Shown: positions 23,228 to 36,349 of the stretch, one piece after another
Layout of the letters: every line of letters starts with the position of its first letter
Numbering within the stretch: position 1 is the stretch's first letter
Assembly (NCBI GenBank): GCA_028023455.1
Contig: JAQFVV010000281.1
Coordinates: 496,001 to 560,000 of the forward strand
Length of the DNA: 64,000 bases
Reading direction: 5' to 3'
Source of the DNA: Epiperipatus broadwayi
Lineage: Eukaryota > Onychophora > Udeonychophora > Euonychophora > Peripatidae
Program-made: the position numbers and the translations under genes
The notes under the pieces: generated by a model
The model's database searches: none
Told to the model about the DNA's origin: nothing
Seen by the model: the letters and a program-made list of their open reading frames with translations, nothing else

Positions 23228-25059
23228 ATGTCTAATATTTCTGATTCTAATTCTAATTTAAAAATTGCTAATAATAGCTTAGATGAAAATAATTCTTATC
23301 AAGATCTAGAAAAAGTCAAAGTTAACAATAGTTCTTTTTCAAAAGTAAAAACTGGATCCAATATGGCTGAAGCCTTATCTGATTTATCTAAAACAAGAAA
23401 TAAGTTTAAAAATACCAATTTGCCTGAGGCATCTGATTCTATTGAATTAAATAAGAATATTAAACAAACTTATGCTAGTATTTTAAAGCAAAAATCTGAA
23501 CAAGATAACAATGTAATTACAGAAGAAAATTTAACAGAAATTTTTAATTTTGACAATGAACTACAAATGGAACAAGAAAATACAAATTTATTATCAACTA
23601 GTAATACAGATTATGTTTCTGCATGTGAAAAATTTATACAAACAATTCCTTTAACAGTTCTTAAATCATTTCAAAAATTTAAAAGTATTAAAACGTCTAC
23701 AATAGCTATAACAGATACTAATTCTTCAGTCATGAATTTTCCTACTGATGAATTTTATTCTTATCTATCAGAAAAAAAAAACTTTGGTCAATGATATACA
23801 AAGTGCTAGATCATCCTAATAGCAGATATAAAACAATAGAATATCATAATGTGGCTCAGAAACAAATATTTGAAAAACATATTCACTTTCTTAATGGAAA
23901 ATTTATTTGTTACATAGACATTGATAGACCTACAAATTTGAATGGACAAATTAAGAACTGTCATGTAGACTTTAAAGCTGATGATCTACAAGATTTACTA
24001 AAAAATGTTGGAACTGTGGCCAACTTTAAATATGTATGGGAAAAAAGAGCCACACAGCCAGTTCTAACCAATACTGCTCATTTCACTATGTCATTGAAGA
24101 AAAATATGCAACCAACAGATATACCAACATTACATGCAACAGATTCTTCACCTTTGATAGTTACTTTCAGAGGCATTTCACCTCAGTGTTTTTTTTGTAA
24201 AGCCAGAGATCATCTTGTCAAAGAATGCCCTAACCGTTTTTGTAAAAAGTGTGGTATTAAAAAAACAAAAACACATCAGTGCAGTAGAGATCCAATAGCT
24301 AATAATGAAATTAGACTCATGCAAAGTAACCCCGAAAAAACAAAAGTAGATGAACCTATTCCCAATATGCAAAGTAACCCTGAAAAAACAAAAGTTGACG
24401 AACCTATTCCCAATAATGAAGAGAACAACACAGATATCCAAAATCTCACCCTTAATGAACTTATTCCCAATAATGAAGACAACAACACAAATATGCAAAA
24501 TCTCAGCCTTGATGAATTTATTTCCAATAAAGAAGACAACAACACAAATAAGCGAAATCTCAGCTTTGATGATTCTAGTCAAAATAGCTCCATGAATATT
24601 ATACGAAATAAATCTTATACCTCACAGGAGGACACAGAAACAGAGTACATGAGTGATACTTTACCATTTCCTTGCTCTGATAAAGAGTTCCAATTAATTA
24701 AAGTGAAGACTAAGAAACGAATGCACAAGAGGAAAAAATCCACATTGCATCAAGAGCCTATACAAACTAATGAACCTGTCAAGCATAGTGAAAGAAAATA
24801 AAAAAAAAATGATACAAAGTCAACCACACCAGCATTTAAAAAAACAAAACTCACAAATAAAACAGGTGAAACAGATTATCCAGCTAATGAATCAACACTT
24901 CATTCGACCAGACAAAAACAAAGTACAAATCAATTGACTTAGGAGCAGCTTCTTCTGATGGCAGGAGTGGATGTACACAGAAGATGTACTAAATCTAAAA
25001 ATAGCACAACAAATACCATGTCTCAAAATACAGAGACAGACTTTGAAGCACCATTGTAA
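23228..25059 (+). pseudogene. E3 ORF1, frameshifted and with nonsense changes
   Basis: Ten As near 23772 (E2 has eight) shift the frame after YLSEKK. The second frame (23791-24801) keeps the RRM-like core and both knuckles, then stops at SERK. A CAG-to-TAG change at about 24940 adds another stop. The acidic repeat region has an extra copy of MQSNPEKTKVDEPIPN compared with E2. The ancestral stop after APL lies at 25057-25059. Confidence 0.88.
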
Positions 25060-25359
25060 ATAGACTATCAAGATGAGTTGCATAAATAACTCTTATAGAC
25101 TTTCAAACCAGGACAATTTTTTGGATTTAACCCCAAATGTGAAAATAATTGTCATGCTTATGAACAAAAATATGCACAACAAACTCAATAGAACTTCACT
25201 TGCAAGGGTAAGTTCATTGTTTTCACAGTGGTGTATTATTATAATTTTTCTTTTCTATATAACACATTCCTATTACACTTTTACTAATATTAGTTGTCCT
25301 GTTCATTATACAATAAACTATAAAATATCATTCTCCCACCATTTTATATAATTGATAAT

Positions 25360-28300
25360 ATGGGTCTTTCTATTACAGCAGTCAATGTAAGGGGTATTAA
25401 CTCCACCCAGCGAATATATGCAATTAGCAATTGGATAAGGCAATTCTCACCCCATATCGTTTTATTTACAGAGACAAAATGCTCAGTACATTCTGCATTT
25501 AATCCTGAACTCTACCGTAGTAAATTTGGATACAGTAAATTTTCAACATCTGACATTCCTGCTGCTGGGGTAGGGATTCTCATCCATCATTGTTCTCCTT
25601 TTCAAACCTTTAAGATTTTATACTTAGATCACCATATGAGTATAATTATTCTATATTATTCTTCTTTTACAGTAAATTTAATAAAATTCTATTTATATAA
25701 TCAGCCAGTGTTAATTCACCAATTAATAAATAAAATAAATTTAATATTAGCTACAAATTCTTACCCAACTATAATCATGGGTGATTTTAACATGTCTTAT
25801 AAGAATTTTACATTAAAATACCTTCATTTGATTAATAAAAATCTCATGAGTGCTGAAGGTTTTTTCCAACTAACTCCATTTCATTCTACACTAAAAAACA
25901 CTCCTCTCTATTAGACCTTGTATTCTATTCACCAGATCTACATTTCATAATAAATCCCTCTCTATGTCCTGTAACTTTCTCTGATCATTTAGCACTTAAT
26001 GTGGAACTCGCAATACACATGCAACATCAACCAATTCTTCCTCTAAATAAAACTACTCATCTTCTTTTAAAATCCACTACACCTGACGCAGTTCTCTCTG
26101 AGATTTATATTTATTTTAAGAAGGTAGACATACTATCTTTAAACCCAGTAGAGGCCTGGCTATCATTTATTAACATAATCTCTTCAACTATTCGACATTA
26201 TACCACCAAAAATAGTTCTCCCACTAATCTTGTTAATAAATTAGATACAATACACTTAAAACTAAAAAATACTTCATGTGACCCTTCTTCAGTTACATCA
26301 ATAATGTGTTTAAAACAAGAATACAAGCAAACCCAACTCATACTGGCTGATTATCTCTCTATATAAAAAGCAAAAATTTTTCTAGCTAATCCCCATAACT
26401 GGTCTAAAGGATATATTCGGTGGGCTTTAGGTTATACTCCCAAAAAATTAACTCCTTCATCTATTATTTTTGATTCAAAAATGATTGCTGGGGAAGACAT
26501 GACTCCGCAAATATATTACCACTTTAAATCTACACTCCAAAAACTTCCTTTTCCAAAATTTTGTTCATTTCACTTTGGTTTTACCACAGAAGAACATAAC
26601 ATTACAAAGTATGAAATTGCTCTTAAGTTGAACTCTATTCCAAACAATACACACCCAGGTACACATGCAATTCCAAAATTTTTATTATCACATCTTAGCC
26701 ACTTTACTATCCCAATAGTACACAATAAGATACATTATCTATCAAAGCAAATACATAACATTGACCAACTTTATCCAGTATCACTGGTCTCTTTTCTAAA
26801 AAAAATACACTTCCTTCTCCTCTAGATAATCTACGCCCTATTTCAATGTCTCCTCTGATCATCAAACTAATAAAGTCTCTTTTAAAAGACAAAATTCAGC
26901 CCCTAATACTTCCTTGGTTGTCTAAGTTTCAGTTTGCTAGAAAAGGATGTTCTACTTCTGAAGCACTTATGTTATGTAAAATATTAATAGAGGATGTAAG
27001 ACAAGCTAGAAAATTAGCAACTATTGCAATTCAATTAGACATACAGGCTGCATTCGATTCAGTGCCTGGGGACAAGCTGCTACAGGTGCTTAGTCAACAT
27101 ATAATTCCAATACCTATAATGTACGTTCTAGCAAACCTGCTCATCAATAGAAAAATACACATTACTCTTAATGGCAAAATGTCCCCTGACTTCACTCCAC
27201 ACAACTCAATACCACAAGGCTCTCCCCTTAGTTAACTGTTTTTTATCACATATATTAACCCCCTCCTACTAGAAATAGAATCTAAATTGCCAGGAATATA
27301 TGTACCCCTCATAAACCAATCCATCAATCATATTTCATACATGGATGATATAGTCATTTTTTTGCCATCCAAAAAACATTTGCCTTTAATGTATACCATT
27401 TTAGAAAATTACTCTGCAGCTTATAGTTTAAAATTTAACAAAGAAAAAACATCTATTTGGAGTATACTTTCTGGTAATCAAATTCATTCAGTTTGCAGTT
27501 CCCCTCCTCACAAATTTCTTGGTCTCCCAATTCATCTGTCTATGAATGCAATGAGAAAGATAATACAAGAACAATTAATATCTGCAATTGAAAAGGTGAC
27601 AACCTCACTTTCAAAAGCATATCTTTCATTGCATAGTAAAATATCACTCATTAACATATTAATTTTCCAAAAATAAATTACTATGCACCTATCATTAAAT
27701 TTACAAACTCATTTAAGAAAAAAATTAACTCTTTTTGCACCAAACTCAAATGGAATAATAAGGCAGTGGTAATAAGCATCAAAAGTATGCAAAAACATTC
27801 AAGACTAAATGGCCTGTCATTACATTGCATTTCAACATTCTATTACCAAAAAACTCAAAATGCAATAATGAAACTTTATATGACATATGAAAATTTCCAA
27901 GTGTTTCTTCCAATATCACCTACAGACACTCCACCTCCTATTAAAAGTAAATTTATTAACAATCTAATAAAAACAATATTCAAACATAAAGTACCTGCTA
28001 CAAACCTTTTGTCAACTAAAATTAAGTATTGGGAAGCACATTATATAACAACTAATTCCAATACCTTTGAAATTACCATTAGCTTAATTAATACCACAAA
28101 TAAATCTATAATCCAAAAATTTAAATTCTGGTACTTGGAGCTTAAGTACTTGGATTTTCTAATAAAAATCAACCTTAGAGCTTTACCTACCAATGCTGCT
28201 CTGGCTGGAAGATGGAGATCTCCAAACATAGATGCCATTTGTCAACTATGTAATAAAGAAGAAGTAACAACGGAACATTTTATTTCTCACTGTATTTCTC

Positions 28301-28592
28301 TCAAAACATATCGAGAACTAATTGCTGATATAACGCATAATCCATATGCTCATTGACAGTATTGATAGAAAATATTCAAAGAGGGTTGTTTCCAACAATA
28401 AGACTAACAATTTTTATACTATATACACTCTGGTTTATGAGATGCCACTTTATATTCAATCCCACATCTCGTAAACTTAAATCACTTTTTCTCAATAAGT
28501 TAGCAAAAATTAAAACAAGAGATCAGGCACTAGCTCCAACTGACATAGTATCAGCCACTTGGAGTTTGATCAAATTACCAACACCACTGTGA
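25360..28592 (+). pseudogene. E3 ORF2, multiple frameshifts and stops
   Basis: The nuclease reads from MGLSITAVNVRGIN to 25914, where one T missing from a run breaks the frame (shared with E1). Later lesions: a stop after DYLSI (26364), loss of an A in TTTCTAAAAAAAATACAC (about 26800), a TCA-to-TAA stop at 27235 right after the PQGSPLS motif, a lost C at ATTTTCCAAAAATAA (about 27668), and loss of a base after CATAATCCA (28343). YMDD and the C-terminal CCHC knuckle are still readable. Not functional. Confidence 0.9.
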
Positions 28593-28844
28593 AATATGAA
28601 TCGCATATTTGCTGTATGTAAGTGAGAGTTTTGTTGTCATATATGTATTTAATATTATTACTGTTATTGATTAATTTTTTTCCTCAGTTTTTCAACATTA
28701 TTAATGAAAAAATATTTCATGTATTCATAATAATAATTTTGTTAATAATTTTTCAATTCTAAATTGTAGATCAGCTCTTGTAACATGTTTTAAAATTGTA
28801 TTTTCATACATGTACTCATGATATCAAATAAAATACTTTAAAAC

Positions 28845-28883
<39 letters not shown>

Positions 28884-28928
28884 CAGTAGCAGTAGCAGTA
28901 GCAGTAGCAGTAGCAGCAGCAGCAGCAG
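28845..28928. repeat. (TAG)n grading into CAG/TAG repeats between E3 and E4
   Basis: About 12 TAG units, then alternating CAG-TAG and finally pure CAG ending at 28928. The same TAG-to-CAG drift is seen at 7890-7950. Confidence 0.95.
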
Positions 28929-29119
28929 TTCAAGATGGCGTCGATTCACCTTGACTGCCATGTTTCTCTCTTATAGTTTTGAGAATTTATGTACACTTGT
29001 TTCTAGGCAATTCCTCTAATTAGTGTTGTTTTATTGTTTCATACAAGACACTGCTAACAGCTGATAACCTTTAAGGTAAGGAAACCAACTCGTTTTAATT
29101 TCTGCTAGTGTTTTATTCA

Positions 29120-30979
29120 ATGGCCTCAAAACAGCCATTTGATAGCTTCGAAATGCCTAGCTCGCTAGAGCATAACGTTAATCATAATAGTACTATGGAT
29201 ATTTGTTCCTAATCTAACTTTTCCCTTGCACCTGAGGATAATCCTTCAGTTACAATTAATGATATTTACTATAATGCAAATGTTTCATCTCAAAATTCGC
29301 CAATCAAATCATTAACCTTATCATTTAATCAAAATTTAATGAGCTCTGACAAGCACATGGAAGGGCCTACAAATGACCTAATAAATTTTCCTAGATTAGA
29401 AAATAGCCTTTTCCCACCTCCCATTCAACCTACTCAAATTGTATGTGATGAAAATGTTTTCATTACTAACGAAGAAAGTTCGCGTTTACAAGCATCTAGC
29501 GCAAATGAAAAATTAATTTATAAAAATACTTATGCGAGGGCTCTGAGGAGTAAATGGAGTGACGACTGTGATTACGTTTACTTGTCAGCGCGGTTTCTCT
29601 CCGACCTTCTTGCGTTCAATAATGATTCTGATGATCAATCACGTAACAATAATATCACCCTAAAACAAAATCAAACAATCACTCCAGAGGTGTACGATTT
29701 CGTCACAAAAAATTTAATAATTCGATTCCACAAACTCTTCTAAATTCATTAAAAAATTACCAAAATCATAAATCACTAATTTTGTCTATTACTAACACCA
29801 ATTGTGACTTATTCAAATTTCCCTTAGATGAACTTTATCAAACCTTAACAGAAAAAAAATTATGGAGTTACATTTACAAAGTGCTCAATCATCCAAATAA
29901 CAAATATCTCGGACTTGAATTTCATAATAAAACTCAAAGAGATATTTTTAAAAAACATATTAAACTTCTAAACTCTAAAATCATTTGCTATATTGACACT
30001 GAGCGTCCATTATCACTGAACGGTCAAATCAGAAACTGTTACATCGATTTTAAAGAAATTGATCTACAGCTAGCACTCAAAAAGTACGGCTTAATATCTA
30101 ACTTTAATTATGTAATAGACAGGAAAGCTGTGCTGCCAGTATTTACAAACATAGTTATGTTTAATATCTTATTAAACAAAAATATCATCCCAACGGATAT
30201 TCCCACAGTGCACGAGTCCAGCAGAGGCACATTAATTATTACATTTAAAGGCACACTGCCCAGCGTACACACATAGTTAAAGATTGCCCGGTTAAGTTTT
30301 GTACCCAACATGGTATCAAAATGAATGATTCGCATCAGTGCTATTTTCCTCCCATTGCACAACCTGCGTTTGATACCTTAACTCATGAAACAATCCAGAG
30401 ACAACAACCACTGGAAGAAAGTGTCATTGAGGAAGGTAATAAGCTTTCATTGCTAGAGGGCCCAACATCGCATGACATTAATAAAGTAATATCGCAGCAC
30501 ACAGACACACTGGACCCAGAATATATAAACGAGTTTGAGTCAAGCAATCAATGTATCACCACTTCATCAGCTAATCTCAGTGATAATGACTCAAACAACT
30601 CAGACTTTTCTTCCTGTGAAGGCCAAAAAATTCAAAAAGAAAAACAAAGAAAATTATCCCCAACCCACCCAATGACACTCAAAACATGGAAGTCTCTACA
30701 ATACCTTCCACTATATCTCCTAAGTGCGTTTCAGAAACCACTATACCAGCTAAGAAAAAATTTAAATCAACTAATTCCAACTCTATACCAACAGAATTAC
30801 CGCAAGACTCACACTGGACCAGACAGCTACTTACTAATAGCACTTTCCTTATCCCTGAGCAATTAGGTTTTTTCTCTGGGGTTGATACTCATCGCAGAAA
30901 AACCAAAAAGAAAAAAGATGCAAGCAATGAAAACACAGAAATATTATTGCAGAGTGATACTTCTACCACAGAGGTATGA
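29120..30979 (+). pseudogene. E4 ORF1, broken
   Basis: The ATG at 29120 (MASKQPFDSFEMPSS) runs into a TAA at 29210-29212. Later fragments keep the family pattern: KNTYARALRSK (like KQTYASILKQK of E2), KLWSYIYKVLNHPNNKY, IICYIDTERPLSLNGQIRNC, and NIIPTDIPTVHESS. The first zinc knuckle is deleted (text jumps from ITFKGTLPS to VKDCP), and the second reads FCTQHGIKMNDSHQC with a Cys lost. The tail (DSHWTRQ, FFSGVDTHRRK) matches LHWTRQKQ and MAGVDVHRRS of E2. It is nonfunctional. Confidence 0.8.
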
Positions 30980-31144
30980 AGAGCTCGTATTAATCTATGC
31001 CAATAATGCTCCAGTTACAAGACTGCTTAATAATTCAATACAGACCCTTTTGCATAATAATGTCAACTCCTATTTAAACCATTATTTTTTACTGCACACA
31101 TATAAGTGCAACGGATATCCACGTCAACAAGACTACACTTAACT

Positions 31145-32505
31145 ATGAAAGTTTTGTTTTCTTCAGTTAATGTCAGAGGAATAAACTCTCCTCATAGAAT
31201 GTTTGCCATTACAGATTGGATTAAACAAACTCTCCCACATATTCACTGAGACCAAGCATTCAGTGAATTCCAGTTTTAAACCAGAGCATCATTTAAACAG
31301 ATTTGGTTTTTCTAAGTTCTCAATGTCTAACTATTCTGCTGCTGGAGTTGGTGTTTTTTTCCATCATACATCACCATTTCAATCATTTAATATATCATAT
31401 TTGGCCCAACACATGACCATATTCTCACTATATAATCATGCATTTAAAATCAATGTTATTGCACTATATCTATACAACCAACCAGCCCTCATTCATCAAC
31501 TAATAAATAGTATAAACCTCCACTTGGCTACAAATCCCTACCCTACACTTCTGTTAGGGGATTTCAATATGCCATACATGGACTTTACATGCAAATATCT
31601 TCATTTCATCAATAAAAAACGTATGAGGGCAGAAGATTTTTTTCATCTGAGTCAATCTCCTTCTACTCTAAAAAACACTCATCACTTATAGATCTTCTTT
31701 TTTTATTCACCAGAGCTTCATTTTCTAATCCAACCTACCTTAGCACCAGTTACTTTCTCAGATCATTGTTCATTAAACATAGAAACAGAGATGGATATAA
31801 ACATACAATCAGCACTTTCCCTTACTAACACTACACACCTTTTATTAAAAGCCAATTCACCAGAAACCATCATATCAGAAATATATATATATTAAAAAAA
31901 TTAATATTTTATTACTTAACCCACCGGATGCCTGGTNNNNNNNNNNNNNNNNNNNNNNNNNNNNNNNNNNNNNNNNNNNNNNNNNNNNNNNNNNNNNNNN
32001 NNNNNNNNNNNNNNNNNNNNNNNNNNNNNNNNNNNNNNNNNNNNNNNNNNNNNNNNNNNNNNNNNNNNNNNNNNNNNNNNNNNNNNNNNNNNNNNNNNNN
32101 NNNNNNNNNNNNNNNNNNNNNNNNNNNNNNNNNNNNNNNNNNNNNNNNNNNNNNNNNNNNNNNNNNNNNNNNNNNNNNNNNNNNNNNNNNNNNNNNNNNN
32201 NNNNNNNNNNNNNNNNNNNNNNNNNNNNNNNNNNNNNNNNNNNNNNNNNNNNNNNNNNNNNNNNNNNNNNNNNNNNNNNNNNNNNNNNNNNNNNNNNNNN
32301 NNNNNNNNNNNNNNNNNNNNNNNNNNNNNNNNNNNNNNNNNNNNNNNNNNNNNNNNNNNNNNNNNNNNNNNNNNNNNNNNNNNNNNNNNNNNNNNNNNNN
32401 NNNNNNNNNNNNNNNNNNNNNNNNNNNNNNNNNNNNCACTATAAAACATTACACAGCAAAAAATCCTGCTCCAACCAAGCTGCTAAACAAATTAGAACTG
32501 TTATT
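31145..32505 (+). pseudogene. E4 ORF2 remnant (endonuclease part only), interrupted by the N gap
   Basis: The start MKVLFSSVNVRGINSPHRM matches the E2 nuclease start. A small deletion after LPHI removes part of the LLFTE segment. The nuclease continues as TETKHSVNSSFKPEH, LLGDFNMPYMDF and a broken SDH region. After the gap, IKHYTAKNPAPTKLLNKLE aligns with IRHYTSKNSSPTNLVNKLD of E2. Homology then ends. No RT is present. Confidence 0.8.
31937..32436. other. Assembly gap, exactly 500 N
   Basis: The round number indicates a placeholder gap. The frames of X through it are meaningless. Flanking sequence aligns to E2 at 20216 and 20242, so by homology only about 25 bases are missing. Confidence 0.99.
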
Positions 32506-32956
32506 TTACTCAAAATTTAAATATTTGTTGTTTATCCCAAACCAGACATTTAGTTTCAATTTGTGGACTAATTATTATATATCTATAGAGTTCTTTTGTC
32601 TTGCTTATTTAAAAATAATTATTATATTTCTAAATTAAAATATTATGCTTGTCAGAAATGAGAGATTTATTCATTATTTTTTATAACATATTAATTAATG
32701 TTGTTATAGTATTTTTATCAAATGTGATTTGAAATTATTTATGCATTATTATGCTTATATACATGTCTGTCATTTGATCCAGTTATGTAATTGTTGAATT
32801 GAAATAAGAAATAATTTAATTTCCTTTGGTTTTGGATGATGATATGTGCAAAAAAGAAGTGTAAACATTAAGAATTTTCTTAAGAGTGAATTTATTATAT
32901 TTTTTGTGCTTAGATTGAAATGTATTTAGTGGCTATACAGAAGGAAATTGTTTATG

Positions 32957-33094
32957 TTATATATTGTATTGTCAGGGATTGATAAAACTCTCCTTTAGTT
33001 TATTAAATATTCATCATGAGTGGATTATATATTGCAATGTCAGGGATTGAGAAAGCTCTCCATTAGCTTGTTGAAATATTTGTCAGGAATGGAT
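32957..33094. repeat. Two tandem copies of a 68-69 bp unit
   Basis: TTATATATTG...GTCAGGGATTGA...CTCTCC..TTAG appears at 32957 and 33025, and a third start (GGATTATATA) occurs at about 33092. The copies are diverged. Confidence 0.65.
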
Positions 33095-33769
33095 TATATA
33101 CCCCAGATTAAGTAGTGTATTTTATGAATTATAAAATGTGAAGCCAAGTTGTGTATTTCCTTTGTTTTCTTTGATGAGACAATGTCCACACCAACATTTA
33201 AGACTCCGAAATTAGGCTAAAGAGTCACTGTGTATAATTATTTAAGTGATTAAAGTTAATAAAGTCTTTTTAACCCTCATATATTTGTGTGGAATGTGTT
33301 CCCATCTTTTATTCATAGCCAAGTGTAAGATAGTTTGCTGATAAGAAAATAAAATAAAGATACAATTGATTTTTTTCACAGAACAGCTAAAGTAGAATTA
33401 GTGGTAAAGCTTGGTTGGCCATTGTCATATCCATATTATGACATTTATCTCAATTTCATAAGTAAACTGATTGGATTTAGTTATATTAATTATTTTATAA
33501 CAGATAGCATAAATCAGTCACATGCATTAAATATTATTAATTCAGCAGGTATGAAGAAAATCTATCATTAATGTGTAACTTTAATCATTGTTTCCAAATG
33601 ATATCATATTAATTATTTAGATTTTATACCATAAACTCTCAGAATTTCTCATCCTTATTTTCAATAAGCAAGCAAAAGAAAAGAAAGTATAGCTAACTAA
33701 TAGAATTATTCATTTGGTTTGTGAAGGATAGCTTGACCTCTTACTTATAGATTTAAAACTTCTGATATT

Positions 33770-34230
33770 ATTTTGATATGCATTTGAAGTAAAAATGCCA
33801 AGATCTTTAGTTTCACCTTTTATAATTTTGCTGGCAGTGTTTAATAGAGTTTCCTTCTCATAAGCATATCAGAATTAAAAAGTTAGCTTGAATGTATTGA
33901 AAATAAAATACAAAAATAATTTTACGTTTAATTATTCTGATGTAATGTTTAAATAAGGTTTCTTTTTCCATTAGCAGATCAGAATTGATTGGTAATATAT
34001 GTGTATTTGAAGTAAAAATACCAAGAAGTTAATTTCATATATAGTTATCTTAGTATAGTATACTAATATTTCTTTTCCATAAGATTATCAGAATTGATTA
34101 GCTTGAGTATATTTTATAGGTAAAATACCAAGAAGTTTAGTATCGTGTTTTACTATTTTAGTTCTAGTATTACAATGTTTCTGTTCATAAGCTTATTAGA
34201 TTAAACTGATATCTGGCATATGTTGGAATA
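33770..34230. repeat. Degenerate tandem array, period about 109 bp, four copies
   Basis: The landmark ATAAGCATATCAGAATT (with variants) ends in AGAATT/AGATTA at 33871, 33981, 34090 and 34199, giving periods of 110, 109 and 109. AAAAATGCCAAGA and TTAGTTTC motifs recur in step. Confidence 0.75.
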
Positions 34231-34824
34231 AAATACATAACGTTTATTTTATGTTATTTATTTTTATGTAAACTATTTAACCATTGATATTGGAATTATT
34301 ACAAAACATGTATATGCATAAACTGGAAAACCAAATGTTTACTTAATTATCTTGTAATAAATGTTTTATTTATTTAAAAGATTTATCCAGAATTTTTTTT
34401 TGATATGCATTTATGTTCTGTTTTCACACATGCACACACACTTACATATCCAATATCATATGATTACACTATGCCATAAGTTAATGATGAACATATTCAG
34501 ATCTGATAATGTTACTTTGCTTGATCCAAACACCATATGAGATGTTTGATTATTTAATGATTCCCTGGAAATTTCATTACTCAGTTTTTATTTAGATCCT
34601 TGTGCCACAAATTTAATTTGTCCTCATGGTCATTATTCAGGATGAACATTGTAAGCAATGTTACCAGCATAGAAAGAAGAAAAGCATAATTGGAGATTGC
34701 CCTTAGCATGGAAAAGGAAAAGATACCAAAAAGTAAACTTAGAAAGAATAATAAATTAAGATTTAATGTTGTCAGAGATAAAATGGTCGAAAATGACACA
34801 TTTTACTCTCAAAAAGAAGGGCGG

Positions 34825-36349
34825 TGTAATATACCTATATTGATATAGGCACATATAATTTTATCTAAAATTATATTATTAAAATAATCGTTCATAAAAG
34901 AAAAACATAAAATTAAACGTTGAAGAGTTTATTGCAGTTTGTTTTAGAAAAGGATAAGATTCAAATAGTTTTCTAGTGTTAGTTTTGAAATAAAAAAGCT
35001 ACAATTAATTAATCAGAAGGAAAGAGGGGTGTTTTGTTAGAGAAATTAAACTAAGGGTTATAAAAGGAAGTAAAGAGTTTTTATTAGTATTCGTAAAAAT
35101 ATAATTTAAAAAGTTAAAACATACAAATCTCTTTTCATTCAAGTTTAATTAAAGAAAAAATAATGTTAAAACTAAATAGTAAATTGTATTAAAAATATAT
35201 GTGCGATTTGTAAATAAATAAAATGTATGCGAAATAAAAGATTATCATTAAAAACACGGCAATGGCTATTAATAAAATAAAACAACACGTCTTATTGCAT
35301 GGCTATTACTAATTAAGCAATCTTCCAAAACATGTTTATCAAATGATTATTACTGGAATTTGACAACAGATCTTTGCCAGAGATATTAGAAAGACAACAA
35401 GGTGCAGGTATAAATAGACCTTTTTTATTGGACAGTAATCAGTTCACAAATTAGTTGAATGAGTGCAGTTCACAAATTAATTGAATCAGTTGAGTTAATT
35501 ATACCCAAAAACAAAATGCAGTGCTGAGAAGATTTTGGGAATTCACACCTCTCCATAGCCTAAAAAGTCCGATGAAAACAGCAAGATCTGCCCATGAAAT
35601 AATGTCAACGTAACAACTTAGAAAATCTCCGTCAGTATCTAATTTTCTCCAATAGTAATAATCGTGAATAATAAGGAAATTCATCAAGGAAACGTCCCAG
35701 CCAGCTGGAAGCATTCATACTGGAAACATTCATACTGGAAGAAACAACAAACAAGAAGAAAACAAAGTGTTAAATCTACGTTCAAAATCCTAGGTAAAAC
35801 ATTTGCTTATTTTCGTTTATACTGTAATAGCCATTGCATTTCATTAATTCATGCGGATCCTCCAAGAGTCTAATTATATGAATTTCGATATCATACATAA
35901 ATGAACTATTGATATGTGTGTTTAAATTTCAAATGCTATGTAATACTTTATTATTATTATGTGTGTGCATGAGTTAATATGTGCGTGATCCTTATATCAA
36001 TATTATTGGTTAAATTAGATAAATACCAGTGTTCGGTTATGAAAATATACAAGAATATTTAAACTAGTTTAGAAATGTTAATTTAAAAATATGCGTGTGT
36101 TTTTATTAGAATTATAAAATGTTTAAATTTAGTAAATAAATGTTAGTTAATAAATTATCTTTAAAATTAAACTTTATTTGTCGGTCAATTCTTTTTAACA
36201 AATTCTTTTATCAATTCTTTTAATCACTAATTAAGTATAATCTATTAGTGATTACAAATAGCTGAGCTAGTCATGGATTTAGGCATTGAATTAGTGGCAA
36301 CTGTTCAAAGTGCGTTGTCTATTCTTTTAGTATTCGTTTAGAATAAGCA
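34825..36349 (+). mobile_element. Candidate LTR (retrotransposon) with adjoining PPT- and PBS-like sites
   Basis: The block begins TGTAATATACC right after a purine tract (AAAAAGAAGGGCGG, 34811-34824) and ends AATAAGCA two bases before TGGCGCCCG (36352-36360), which resembles a tRNA primer-binding site. TG...CA ends, a TATA box at 35409 and an initiator 32 bases later fit a 1.5-kb LTR. I could not find a second copy of the block in the window, nor any gag or pol frame around it. PPT before and PBS after would place internal sequence on both sides, which is unusual for a solo LTR. Confidence 0.35.
35409..35445 (+). promoter_or_regulatory. TATA box and initiator-like core promoter
   Basis: TATAAATA at 35409-35416, then TCAGTT with the A at 35441, 32 bases downstream. 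That is the canonical metazoan TATA-to-start spacing. A 23-bp direct repeat (AGTTCACAAATTAGTTGAAT type) follows. It probably drives the putative LTR. Confidence 0.4.

Larger units (their letters stand above)
23039..28844 (+). mobile_element. E3: degraded copy of the TAG-associated LINE
   Basis: 5.81 kb, full length, from CAGCCATCTTGGCTC to CTTTAAAAC, then TAG repeats. Collinear with E2 but with frame breaks in both ORFs. Several sequence states are shared with E1 and not E2, for example ATTCCTGCTGCTGG (E2 has ATTGCTGCTGC), TTAGATCACCATATG (E2 CAGCATATG), and the six-T run at 25860. Confidence 0.92.
28929..32505 (+). mobile_element. E4: diverged Tx1/L1-like LINE, 3' truncated, with assembly gap
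   Basis: It begins CAAGATGGCGTCGATTCACC right after the CAG/TAG repeats. Both ORFs are related to, but clearly distinct from, E1-E3, so this is a second family at the same kind of site. The homology stops at about 32505, inside ORF2 (equivalent to about E2 residue 290), so the copy lacks its RT and 3' UTR. That is the opposite of the usual 5' truncation. Confidence 0.8.
32506..34810. other. Gene-free AT-rich stretch with degenerate tandem repeats
   Basis: No coding frame, RNA gene or recognisable element. It holds an approximately 68-bp pair at 32957-33094 and an approximately 109-bp array at 33770-34230, listed separately. Confidence 0.7.

Noticed and set aside
31912-32638. Long frames of X
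   Set aside because: They run through the 500-N gap and carry no information.
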